In this document: in pieces, positions 11,786 through 23,090 of the stretch | Layout of the letters: each line of letters begins with the position of its first letter | How positions within the stretch are numbered: the first letter of the stretch is position 1 | Source: Plectrocnemia conspersa | Lineage: Eukaryota > Arthropoda > Insecta > Trichoptera > Polycentropodidae | Assembly (NCBI GenBank): GCA_009617715.1 | Contig: VTFK01000013.1 | Coordinates: 62,001-126,000 of the forward strand | Direction of reading: 5' to 3' | Length of the DNA stretch: 64,000 bases | Notes under the pieces: generated by a model | Told to the model about the DNA's origin: nothing | Seen by the model: only the letters and a program-made list of their open reading frames with translations | Databases searched by the model: none | Made by a program: the position numbers and the translations under genes

Positions 11786-11817
11786 GCGGTGACGTACCGC
11801 AGCGATCCACCAACGCT
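11786..11817. repeat. 32-bp GC-rich motif, copy 2
   Basis: Second copy of the block at 8857-8888, 2.9 kb away in the same orientation. It lies 13 bp inside the TTAA at 11770-11773, the place where a piggyBac-type subterminal sequence would sit. Confidence 0.5.
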
Positions 11818-11819
11818 CT

Positions 11820-12320
11820 CTTCCATTTTATGTAATGTCAATAGCGAACTACATCCATTTCAAATTAACGAATATTTTTTTTTTAAATTCAGAATATATT
11901 TATAAATATTCATAGATCAAAAGGCGCTTCTTCAGAAAGAAAAAACACTAAGTTTCTAAATTCCATACAGAGCCTAACAATATTTTTAATAAAATTATTA
12001 TACTTTAAATGAAACATTCTCAGTTCAATTCTCTACTCTGTAAATCGTATCGCTTTGTATGAACGGTGTATTAAATATAAATAATACACGTAAACAAAGG
12101 AAATATATTTATTTATAATAATAAATAATAATAAAAATTGAATTTGCTTTAAAAGGCACCGTTAATGCGTTCTGTTGTTTCGACCAATGAAAAATAAGCA
12201 TTCAAATATAAAACAAGATGGCCGACAGTACCGTAACAACAGCTTTAAATAATTATTATTTAATAACAAAAATTTTGCTACGCGACAATAATTTTCATTA
12301 ATTCTTCATTTGACTGAATA
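11820..12320. other. AT-rich non-coding stretch
   Basis: No feature supported. A short mixed patch at 12150-12240 has no open frame. Confidence 0.5.
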
Positions 12321-12830
12321 TAAATAATCGGATTGCAAATTAACTAGGTGTGTTATAACTATGAAAATTAAATATATACATAATGTGTTGAGAATTAGAA
12401 CAATACATTGATTAAACTAGATAAACAATCAAAAAACAATCTTCGTAATGAAATCTTCAAATTTTGAATTTCTGTCGTTGGGCTCCGAGGCCAAAAAGTG
12501 AGTTTTTTCTTTTATAAATAATCAGATTGCAAATTAACAAAGTGTGTTATGACTATGAAAATTAAATATATACATAATGTGCTTAGGATAAGAAGAATAC
12601 ATTGATTAAATTAGATAAATGATCATAAAACAATCTTCGTAATGAAATCTTCAAATTTTGAATTCCCGTCGCCGGGCTCCGAGACCGAAAAGTGAGTTTT
12701 TACTTTTATATTACATAAACATTATCATTGCTTCCGGTTTAATGCACATAGACGTTAGATTTTAAGAATTGCAAATAAACCAGGTACGTTTTAAACGTTA
12801 AATTTTAATATATCGTTAGTATGTATGATG
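12321..12830. repeat. 194-bp tandem duplication with a degraded third unit
   Basis: Unit 1 starts at 12321 and unit 2 at 12515, a period of 194 bp and roughly 85-90% identical. A weaker third partial unit (about 12769-12830) repeats the ATTGCAAAT-AAC-AGGT start. Each full unit ends with an ATG-initiated 17-codon frame, MKSSNFEFLSLGSEAKK in unit 1 and MKSSNFEFPSPGSETEK in unit 2. In both, the frame runs into GTGAGT, a consensus splice donor. Substitutions inside the small frames are all transitions and mostly change the residue, so protein selection is not evident. Confidence 0.75.
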
Positions 12831-15539
12831 ATTGAAAGTTAATGTCGATCAAATCGGCGTTGTCACAGTGGGAACGCTATATAAATCAATCAACGGACAG
12901 CATATAAATGTGTAGTTTCTTGGATGTTATCTTATAAACGACATTTTACAATGATTATAAATATGTGATTGCATACCTGGAATAATTGATAACCAAAATA
13001 TCTAAGAGTGGCTTATTTTTAATTCCGATGTGGCAAAATATATATGTATACGCCATGGTTTTTAATCAATTTTTGTTTTGTGCCATCATTCCTCTTTAGA
13101 AATAGCCAAATTCAAGTTATTCAGTTACATCAAACTTATGTAGTATGTTCATTATAAAAAGATAATACTTGCTAACAGTGAATTCAATGTGAGAAGATTC
13201 ACTCTTTGTTTATATATACCAATTCTACATTGTAGCCATATAGGTAACCAAATTGTTCCATCATTGCTTCTGAAAAATAATTAAAAACAATAAGACTATC
13301 AAGAGTAAACATTGAACACATTATTACTACTAATATAATCCATAAATTAAATTTAAACGACAACCGAAACAAAACTTAAGCACGTAGATTGGCATCACTT
13401 CTTAAACTGATAAGTTGTACGTCGTATTTTAATTGTTTGCCATACGTAAATGTTATTAGATCTCTCATTGCTTCTGAAAATTAACTGTAAACGATAATAT
13501 ATAGTGGGTAAAATTAAACTTTTTTTTACACTAATATCTGATTTTTCTTTATTACTACCATTGTAATATGTTTAATTAACTTTGCCATGTATATCTTTAA
13601 TTACCAAATCACCATTGTTTGTCTTTTAATATAAGATCCTAGAAAGGCAATAGTAATTTTGTTAGAATAACCGTGATATATTAAGCATTCAAATCAAACA
13701 CTTTCTGGCACACTAATAACTTAAACTTTTGTTTATATTGTTTATAATTCCATATGCTACACCATTTTAAATCATCTTGAACTAACACTTTGTAAGAAAA
13801 ATGCTGTGATTATAACATATTTCACTGTTTATTTAATCGCATTAAACTGTATCCCGGCGTGCGCTTGACAGATGACGAACGTGTCATATTTGAACAAATC
13901 TGACGGTTGGGAATCCCGGGTATTGGCGCGCTTGAAAACGAACGACACAATTGATTTATCGATTCAAATTGTAAAACACATATCAAAATATGTATAAAAA
14001 TCGCTGAATTCTAAAAATATATAACGGGATTTTAAATATAATATAAATAATGTGGAATTGTATTAGCTTCTATATACAGAAAAAATATGTACTTAAATTT
14101 TGGCGAACGTTGGCAATTTATAGTTTTTAGAGAATTTTTAAAATTTCGCTTGAAAAAACATTTTCAACAAAAAAGGGCAAAGTTTAAAAATAAGTACTAT
14201 TCATAAAATTGAATGAGTAAATGTTACTAATTTAATACATACAAAATATTTGTTTTTATATATATATGTATATATATTATATATTCTTTAAAAATAATAT
14301 TATTGTAACAACTCACATTTTCATATTTTATAAAATATATATTTTCAGACAAGGATATAAAACATAATATTCTGCAGATATCCTTTTGTAGTATTTATTA
14401 TAAAGAACCGTATATATTGTACGTACAATCCCATTATGTGTGAGGGTTTAACGCTTGTGTTAAATATTTCAAAAAGTCGTAAACCTCCGCCCCTCAATTC
14501 AAAGTAAACATTTACAGTATATTATTATATAATATATAATAAAACGATTATTTGTTGCTAGGGTTCTAAAAACTGTTTGTGTGCATTGGCGTAATCTCAG
14601 ATTTATGATACGTTTTATATACGTTTCAAGTATAAATACTTTTATGAACCATAGACTTTCCGCGATAAATTTCAAAAACACACAGGAAAATAGTTTTTAT
14701 AACAGTGCAAATTAGTCATGATGTCTAAAGGGTTAAGTCATAAATTTCGCATGATACTTTCACACAATATATAATGAACGCTAATCATTATCAGCAATGG
14801 AATATTAATGTTGTATCTGATCAGATGATTTATGGCGATGCCAAAAATATGACCTTTGGATTGGAATGATAAATCAAACGTCACATTTTCACGCCAGTGT
14901 GAGATGGAGAACAGGTTAAGTTAAGAGCATTATTCATGGAATCGATACATCCAACAATTAGCTATAGAAAGGTGAATTATTCACTTAACAATTATCCAGA
15001 CACGTGATGACATTCACTAAAACAACTTTATTTATATTCTCGGTGAAACAAGAATAGATTTAAAATTTGCTCCCAATCAGACCGAATTAATTTTAATAGA
15101 CATATGAATGTATCAAACATATTTAAATAATTAATATTAATCTTAATTAATAATTAGAATGTCAATAACAAACGAAAGAGCGTTGATTATTCAACTTTCA
15201 CGGATAATTGTAAATTATAATCGTAAAATTGACTGGTAAGAGATAAGTACTCATCATGAAACAATAGTGGAAGGCTTGGAAGTCTTCGATCTTGTTGATT
15301 GTTGAATATTTGCTTATTTCGCAGTGACTATAAGCAAAATTAAACAACCACAAAATTACGTTTTACTAATCGGCTGCCCATGTTTTTATATTGATTGTTT
15401 TTTAGATTCAATGACCAGTTTATAGGGTATAATAAAATAATATATAATAAAATAGCTAATAACACGTGGTCGCTAAATAACATTTCAAGCACTATATAAC
15501 ACACAATTGTACTACGTGCCATTGTGGCCGAATTGATGT
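12831..15539. other. long AT-rich non-coding stretch
   Basis: No gene seen in 2.7 kb. At 12862 the words CACAGTGGGAACGCT match the terminal hairpin of the foldback family described at 31912. A small GC-rich patch occurs at 13850-13935. A TTAA preceded by TCTAAAGGG at 14721-14733 may be a lone piggyBac-type end. Confidence 0.45.
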
Positions 15540-15725
15540 TTATTTCGCGCAGGGGTTATTTAAGTCACCCCCGTCTGTAGAAATCCGTCTGGCTGCGGGC
15601 TCAGCAACCCGGGAAGGTTCGTCTGGTGAACCCATCCCATGCCCTTCTTACCTAACCCTCTTGTAGTCTCGTCACACACCCTGCTGCCGTTGAACCTCCA
15701 AGTTCAAAGCACCACGTGGCCGTAA
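15540..15725. other. GC-rich block of unknown origin
   Basis: About 185 bp near 55% GC in AT-rich surroundings, with sharp edges. Frames on both strands are interrupted. A sharply bounded GC block suggests an inserted relic, but no family could be named. Confidence 0.3.
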
Positions 15726-16319
15726 GTTCAAAAGCATGATACACATTTCTGGGGTTCGAGTTGCGCAATGGTCGGGTTAGATTGGTTCGATTTTAATTTA
15801 TAGTGTACATATATCCAATAACTAAAGGCGCCTCTGTGCTTGTTCAGATTACAATAAATTTGCATAGTAAATTGTTTTGCTTTAACTGATCTTCCTCGCT
15901 CCGTTGACTGAAACAATCTGGTTATTATATCAAAATTTTAGTTATTGTGGAATGACTGCATGATAGAGACTGGCCGAACATTCGGTTTCAAAATATACGA
16001 TTAGGAAGAATTAGCGATGGTGACAAAGATACAAAGAAACATTTCAAGATGCTCTTAAATAAATCTGGGCTTAAATAAAAATTATTGCTCAAATACAATC
16101 AACCAATAAATTTTAATTAGACAGATAGATCATAATATAATTGTTACTATTGTTTTCTTGTTGCCAAAATAAAAAGCTGTTCGAGCTCATTAATTTTAAT
16201 TAATTAGAGCTTTAAGATCTACTAGAAAAATGTGAATCACTCATCTGATATTATCTCACAATCAAATATAAACATAAGAGCAAAGCTTTTGAGCGAATTT
16301 TTGCTCTATTGAAATAAAC
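15726..16319. other. AT-rich non-coding stretch
   Basis: Nothing supported on either strand. Confidence 0.5.
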
Positions 16320-17050
16320 AACAAAATTACCCAATTAATTAGATACAAAAAGTCTAAATCGTGCGCTCTAAGGCGAAAATATACACGTGTGTGAAAGTGT
16401 TCATGTTTAATTATAAAAAAATAATAATCTCTTGAACTTTACAAGTATGAAAAAAGTCGTTCGTGAAAGTATTTATCACAATCACAATGTATCGTACTAG
16501 AAAAGCTTTTAAAAAAATTAGAAATTAAATTTTAGCAATATATCATTATTGAACCTATGGCTTCCTTTTTTATAAAACCTTTTACTTCACAAATAAATCG
16601 GTGGATATGGCTGATTATATTTAAGCAAAAAAAGATTAAATACAATTTATTTGATCGTAAAATATATGCTTTTATGCAAAAACTTCGGTTAGCATTTATT
16701 TATATAGTATTTTCGGGTTATAAGGCAGAATTTTGCAACCAATTAGACGCTGAAAAAAGGTAGTAACAGTTTATTTTATAAATATATATATAGAGAGAAA
16801 TATAGATGCCGCTATCAGACGATGAAGTTGAAATGGCAGCTCATGGCGTATCGAGTTGTATTATTGTCGGTTGTGATTTCGTTTAAAATTGCTCAAATAA
16901 TTAGATTAAAAAATATTTAATCGTGAGCTTCAAGGTAAATAATTAGCTGTGTGGAAATATTTAAAGCTAAAATATTATTATAGATGTTCAATTGAGAGTA
17001 TTTATTACAATAATATTGTGTCGTACTTGAAAATCTTTTAGAAAATGTTT
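16320..17050. repeat. diverged tandem duplication, period about 535 bp
   Basis: The segment 16330-16520 is similar in order and orientation to 16890-17045. Landmarks are an AATTAGAT word, ATCGTG-GCTC-AAGG, and the end word TCGTACT-GAAAA-CTTTT. The copies are clearly diverged. No coding capacity was recognised in short frames at 16557-16763 or 17045-17323. Confidence 0.45.
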
Positions 17051-18660
17051 CGAGACAGCTTTAACGAATCGCAGATAAGAATGTTTGCGATTAAATTGCT
17101 TTGCCTCTTGAACACCCTTAAAATAGAAATTGTCCGGATGTTCACTTCAGGATTTAAACCATTCGATTCATTGAAAATTGACAGCAATGATAGCAATGTT
17201 GATAAGCTGATGATATTTAAAAATATATATATATATATGAGCCCCAAATGTCCATTTAATATAACGGTTCTTCTTAATCCACAGCTTTCTTTGAATTTGA
17301 TTATAAGTGACTCAAATGATTAGGCAAACATATTCTTAGCATCTAAGCTTCTTGAAAATATTTTTTACATACTTGCAGATTATCTTTAAAAAAAAACATT
17401 TTTACCTGCATTTTACAATAGTATTTGTATAAGAGCGACTCCACATGTAACACGAAAAGGATTATCTAAGTGTATATATCAAGTAATTATGCATGGTTTA
17501 ATTAAATTAAAATATGTTCTATTAAAAAAAATAGTAAATATTCTGATATTGGTTTCTTTTAGGACAAAAATATATTATATAACTTTGTAAACAATTAGCC
17601 GAATATTTAATGCAGTCTATTATAAATAACAAATACTATTTTAACTCATGCTAAATATTAGTTTTAGCATGTGCTAAAAATATATTCGTAGTTTTCAATG
17701 GTCAAGGTAACTTGCTATGTTTGTGCCAGCAGACGCCGAAGCCAAATAAATAATTTCACATCTCTGTAATCTTAATTTATTACAAAGTTTTGCAACGCAT
17801 TATATTATGTACAGTTAATTAACGGTAAAAGTTTATTAAAGCGTAAGAAAGAAAATTGCTACATTTTAAACAACAAAGTTATAAATAAACACAACCTTGT
17901 TTGTATCATAAAACGTATTTACATTTTCCTAACGTAACCTTTTTTATATTTGTTTTCGTGAAAGGTAGAATTATTATTATAATAAAATAAACAATAAAGT
18001 GGGTTATATTGTCGTCTCAAGGTGACTTTTACTATGAAATGAAGCATTGTTTATATTTGAATGGTTTACAGTTATATTTTAATAGGTTTTTTAATTACTC
18101 AATGACATTTACGTTAACTCAATATTAAACTGGCTCAATTAACCTATTTTAAAAATAAGTAAATGTTATGTCAAATGAAAGTAAGGTTGATTTAAATATA
18201 CACTAGCATGATAGATCGATGTATAATATTATATTATGCTAATAATATCATATAAATTATTATTATGAAAATTGTGATCATAATCATACCATAGATACAT
18301 TTTCCTAGATTTTTCTGATCTCACGGATGAATATCGTGTATTTGTTTTTTTGTTTCTTTAGTCATTTTAAAATATTCTCTTTAATATTTAGATTGAAGTA
18401 TCTACATACAAGAAGCAATAAAAAAATCTATTACAATGTTTCTTGAGAAACCTGAAAAATAATAATAAATCTAAATACATTTGAGACAACCATAGAATTT
18501 CAATATTTTATGCCATGAAACTAATAAAACTAACTTCAGGTAATTTTGTATTTAGAATAAGAGCAAGATTCTGTAATGTTTTGAGCTATTTTAGTTATGT
18601 GATTTTTTTTATTTTATTATTTTTTTCCCTCTCACCTTTCATATTAAATTTATTATTATA
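17051..18660. other. AT-rich non-coding stretch
   Basis: AT dinucleotide run near 17225-17240. No gene, transposon motif or strong site. Confidence 0.5.
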
Positions 18661-19015
18661 TTCACCGGCTCTATAGAATCAATGCGATTACATAACAGTC
18701 CATCACTGCTTCGTAGTGCATATGTACATAATAAAGACAAATTATTCCAAGTACCGGTCGTTAGAGCCGTTATTGAGTCTCAATTCCTGTTCCAGCGAAT
18801 AACCCCCCGGAGTTAACCGTGCAAACATTATTTAAGGGCGTGATTCATCGTCTGCTCTTGAGATTTCACCTTGAGGTGATGGCAATCATCCGCGGGATTC
18901 GACCTTGAGACGTCCGCCATGAGCCATCATCCCTCCCTCGACAATGATGTAATCCATAGAGCGAAATTTCATTAGTCTCGCCGGGGGTTGTAGGATATAC
19001 ATAAAACGAGAGGGT
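18661..19015. promoter_or_regulatory. GC-richer island, candidate cis-regulatory block
   Basis: A 350-bp block with more GC and CpG than its surroundings and no open frame. It includes AACCCCCCGGAGTTAA near 18800 and several evenly mixed stretches that look conserved rather than drifting. Enhancer or unannotated 5' exon are both possible. There is no direct motif proof. Confidence 0.25.
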
Positions 19016-19189
19016 GTATGTACATGCGTATTGCTATGGTGTCTGAGAAGTTGGCGGCTAGACATATAAAATATTTTTACTATTTCATTTTATCTAAAAA
19101 AAACATAAGTTTTGTAGTGTATGTAGGGCTGCAAACCATATTTTTCACATTTTCGTTGGTGTTCGATGCACTATGTCACCCATCTTTCT

Positions 19190-19720
19190 TTTCATCTTTG
19201 TTTTTCTCTCAATGTAGCTGCTGAAAAGTCCATGGTCCTTTATGCGCCTTTATTTTGTTTAAATCCAAGACAATCAGACGCTTCTTCTCAACAAAAAATG
19301 CTTTTACGTCTTTGAGAAACAATGTAAATATAATCGGCGGTATCTACTATGACCGAAATTAGCAGAATTCGTTCGTAGAACAAAATAAAATGTTAGAAAA
19401 GTTGGGCCTTTATATTTATCAATTTTTTTTATGAAATATGTTTATATTTGTTGTTTCAAAAGATTTCTATCAATCAGTTTAATAATTCAATCGTGGTTAA
19501 TTTATTTATAATTATTTAATTTATATACAAATCAACACAAAAAAAACACATTATACATATTTCAAATTCGCTCCAGACATTATTAACTATTATTATATAT
19601 ATACAGTAAATTCGATAAAATTAGGTATTTAAAATGTTCCACCAATTTTGCTAAGTTAATTCAATCGCAGCTGATCCTCATTCTAGTGATTTGAAAAAGC
19701 TGAAATAACGTCCCTGATAA
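19190..19720 (+). repeat. dispersed repeat family B, copy 1
   Basis: About 530 bp. Landmarks in order are CTTTATGCGCCTTTATTTTG, GGCGGTATCTACTATGACC, ATATTTGTTGTTTCAA, TTTAAAATGTTCCA and TCAATCGCAGCTGAT. The first three recur at 20150-20470, and the last four recur in reverse orientation at 28345-28700. No protein motif is visible, so it is a non-coding repeat of unknown class. Confidence 0.7.
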
Positions 19721-20149
19721 GGTCCCTGTTAATTTTTTGCAAAATGTCGACAAGTATAAAAACTTAACAACTCGTAACTCAGTAGGTTTAAGTTTTAACG
19801 AGAAAATCGCTATATATGAAACGTTCAAAACCTAAACTTCATCTAAATAAAATTAAAAAAAATAGTTTTTTGCTTCAAAACAAGCGATCTATCAGTTCGA
19901 TCGGACCCCCCATACGAGCCATTTTGAGACTTGCAGAAGAGTTAACGCTCTTAATTGCTTGGTTTTGAAGATTTAAAATTAAAATTTTAGTATCGTATAG
20001 AACTACTGAGCACCCCACCCCCTATACATTCAGAATGAAAAAAAAATATTTTTTTACAAAATGGCGGCCAATGTAAAAATTAAAAGTGTCATAACTTTGC
20101 AAAATGAATCAGTAATTATCAGTAATTCGCACATATTTGTTAAGGCAAC
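19721..20149. other. spacer between repeat B copies
   Basis: Non-coding, with patches of C-rich sequence (19890-19920 and 20020-20040) and an ACAAAATGGCGGCCAA word. It may belong to the same larger repeat unit, about 960 bp from the start of copy 1 to the start of copy 2. Confidence 0.35.
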
Positions 20150-20470
20150 ACAGGTTGTCGTTTTTTTCTCAATATACCCGAGTGCCACTTCAAAATCCAC
20201 GGTACTTTATGCGCCTTTTTTATTTCGAAATGCGAGGTAATGAGACGCTCATTTTCAACAAAACAATTCTTTTACACCTTCGAATAGATTTATCGGCGGT
20301 ATCTACTATGACCAAAATTCGCAGAATTTGTTCGTTGAATAAAACAAAATTCAACGAGCTCTTTATTATCGTTTAACGCTTATCTCAAAAAAAGGCATGC
20401 GTCGCAGTTCGTGTTACTTTATTTTATTTGTTGTTTCAAGATGCAAAGATTTTATTTTATTTTTATTTAA
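20150..20470 (+). repeat. dispersed repeat family B, copy 2
   Basis: Matches 19190-19475 closely, including CTTTATGCGCCTTTTTTATT and ATCGGCGGTATCTACTATGA, and matches 28540-28700 in reverse. Confidence 0.7.
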
Positions 20471-21110
20471 TATTGGAATAGTTGAAAACTAGGAATAATT
20501 GAGAAGCATATTCTGAATGCCTCCTAAATTTTTATACCAGGGGCTAAGCGCCACTAGTCAATTTATTGTAATAAAATGTATTTCTCTATTACTCATCAAT
20601 TTTGGTCCGTTACGATTATCCGAAAAAACTTGTAAATCTGTACTTTTTTTTATATAAAACAAATATATGTCAATAATGATTGTGATATTTGTGTGATTAA
20701 GATGTGATTTATTTATATATACATATTTATTTTAATTTTGTAATACTGGTATTTCAAACCCTTGGTACAACGTACGATGTAATAAATTATATTATAAACC
20801 ATTATCGGAATCATTTGTCATTAAGTTAAAATCTTCAAAATATAAGACAAATATTATAGTAAGTAATTTTCTTAATATAATTTTACTAGTTTAATTTTAG
20901 TGTTTAGTACTTTTAAATGCTTACTTTTAGCATTTAGGTTTCCGACCACTAACCTAGAATATCGATTTTAAATTATTACTTTTTTTTTATTTATTTTACA
21001 CATAAATAAATAATAAGAAAAAGCCTGTATAATTTTGCATTATATAACACACAATACGCATATTCTCATAAGAAAATTCATACGCTATACGTACATATAA
21101 AAGCTACGCA
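20471..21110. other. AT-rich non-coding stretch
   Basis: ACCAGGGGCTAAGCG near 20540 resembles a hAT-type end, but no mate was found. Nothing else. Confidence 0.4.
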
Positions 21111-21680
21111 GAGAGCAGGTTAAAAATTTACCACCACCCTAGCAGCCACCCTTTGGAAATGTTTGTTTAGGGTGGCCATGCTGTTTCCACGCCGCTTCCG
21201 TTCCACTCGTAGCGCTCGTACTACGGCGCTGCTACGCCCTTAAACCTCTCGAATTCATTCAGTGTTTTAACCTACTAGATAAAACTTTTGATTTAAAAAA
21301 AAAATATCACTCATATCCTTAGATCTATATCATACTATAAATATAATATTTTTATTATAAAATAATAGTTATCTATTTATTTTTAAATTAAAATGTATTT
21401 ATTTTCAAAAGATGTAATTCTTTTTTTTTTTTTTTTTTTATATAAAAGATTTTTTGATCTCTGAATTTAAATACAAATTTGAGGTTACGGCAAAAGGTCG
21501 GCGTTTGTGTATGCGACACGTGTTTCCCGCCAAAATCGATCGCACCAGACGCGGAGTGGGGGTAGTGCGCAGAAAGTGCGCGCGCATCCTATTCCCAACC
21601 CTCTAGGTGGGTGGGGGAAGGTTGCGGGTCGCTTCCCGCCTTAAACCCGACTACGGCGTGTTCGGTGTCAGGGACTCTTA
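21111..21680. promoter_or_regulatory. two GC-rich patches, candidate regulatory or 5' exon region
   Basis: Patches at 21120-21250 and 21480-21680 are CpG-rich. The second contains TTTCCCGCCAAAA (near 21525), a match to the E2F consensus, and later TTCCCGCCTTAAA. AGGGTGGCCATG near 21172 resembles a hAT-type terminus, so the first patch may be transposon-derived. No TATA box or long frame links these to a gene. Confidence 0.25.
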
Positions 21681-21995
21681 ATACTATGGTTTATAGTCTG
21701 ATTTTATTACCAGTTTATTTGATGGTTGAGAGTCACTGAATAATCCAGAAACATATTTTGCTCTATTTTTCAAGAAATAACTAAGAAACTTTACTAATAA
21801 AAATTGCTTAATAATAAAAACTGAGCAAAATATATTTTTTTATTATTATATATTTCTACGTTGATCGCCTTGAAGCATTTGTAAAACAGCAAACTAATAT
21901 TAGAAACACTACGAGCTTAAAAAAACATATTTGCCGGAACACAACAGTAAAATAAAAAAATATATTTAAATTATTCTCATTATATATGATACACT

Positions 21996-22155
21996 CTTTA
22001 TTTTCGCAAATAGAAAATAGTCACAGAGGGGTATTTCTGATGAATAGAGTGGTTGCGGCATTACGACGGTGTCGTTTTTGCCCAAAAATTCATAAATTAG
22101 CAACGAATTGTGAGCCGGTACACTATCGTGTTGCAAAATCCCGCAATTCTGTTTG
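21996..22155 (-). pseudogene. mariner transposase fragment
   Basis: The minus strand reads LQHDSVPAHNSLLIYEFLGK, then NDTVVMPQPLYSSEIPLCD, then YFLFAKIK. This is the mariner segment carrying the second catalytic aspartate (HD-N-PAHNS) and the third (YSPDLAPCD, here with the cysteine-aspartate kept but SPDL changed to SSEI). About 55 codons survive in one frame without a stop. Both ends are missing. It abuts the 3' tail of an inverted non-LTR copy at about 22164. It belongs to the same lineage as the scrap at 8206-8300. Confidence 0.8.
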
Positions 22156-22163
22156 TTTGATTA

Positions 22164-22670
22164 GAATTATTTATTAATTTATTTAGCTAATATTACTAAT
22201 TGTATATCCATTACAAATTTAAGCATGAACAGTACATAAAAAATACTATATTATTAAAATTTATTTCTTAATGCACGAAGGTGTTTCTTTATTCCATTTA
22301 GGAAACTCGCTATATTTTTTTCTTGCGGGCCGTCCTAGTAATATTATTATACAAATTACTCATTTTCTAATACCTAACTATCCTTGAATTGTCTCTATTT
22401 ATAATATTAAATTTATGTAAATATTTATTGAAATACTCCGATAACATGTTATGTTATAACTTATATATAAATACTAAAACATTCATCTTCAATATTTCTT
22501 CAACATCTATCAATCATACTTCTACAACTAGTAAATCTATTTTTCTAAACTACTCTCAATGCCCTATTTTGTAATTTTTGCGTCATCTTTGTATGTAATT
22601 TAATAAACATATCTAATGGTGTTGCACAATAATTGTAGTAGATTATTTGTTTATAAATACATATAAAAAT
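22164..22670 (-). mobile_element. second copy of the non-LTR retrotransposon, 3' fragment
   Basis: The reverse complement matches the last third of the element at 4119-5576. It shares ATTATTGTGCAACAC, then ACAAAATAGGGCA-TGAGAGTA, then AGTATGATTGATAGAT, then the C-terminal word KWNKKHLRA-RNK, and ends with the tail signature TTAGCTAAATAAATTAATAA. Stops and shifts interrupt the frame throughout. It is 5'-truncated and in opposite orientation to the first copy. Confidence 0.8.
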
Positions 22671-23042
22671 AAATTATTATCATATTAATAGTAAATTATG
22701 GTTTTTATAGATATTCTCATTAAAATAATTTGTTTTACAAAAAAGATAATAAAAAGAAAAGGTGTACCTAAATGAGAAAAATAGAATATTTGAGTGGAAT
22801 TATAATTTTCATTTTATTTAAAAGTCACAGATTACAATAGTATTAAAACTGGATAACAATTTTAATTTAGAGGTCACTCTTACGACCATTTGAACAATCA
22901 AAAAGTTGAGTTGAATAATTGTAACATTTCAAAAAACACCTAATAGCTATTCCACCGAAAAACACATTCTCAAAAAAATACTCTTTATTTGGAAAGGGTG
23001 CGCGATATACAATACGTTACACCCTGCACCAAATACTATTGT
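22671..23042. other. AT-rich non-coding stretch
   Basis: No gene or repeat recognised. Confidence 0.5.
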
Positions 23043-23090
23043 TCTTTATTACTTTTGACGTGGATTTTTGACTTCTGAGAAGAATTATTA
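23043..23090 (+). repeat. foldback family fragment
   Basis: TTACTTTTGACGTGGATTTT followed by TGACTTCTGAGAAG matches the arm of the foldback family (for example 57316-57360). It is a short detached piece. Confidence 0.6.

Noticed and set aside
14446..14733. TTAA-bounded miniature element
   Set aside because: The right side GTCTAAAGGGTTAA looks like a piggyBac-type end, but the left side TTAACGCTTG does not match it.
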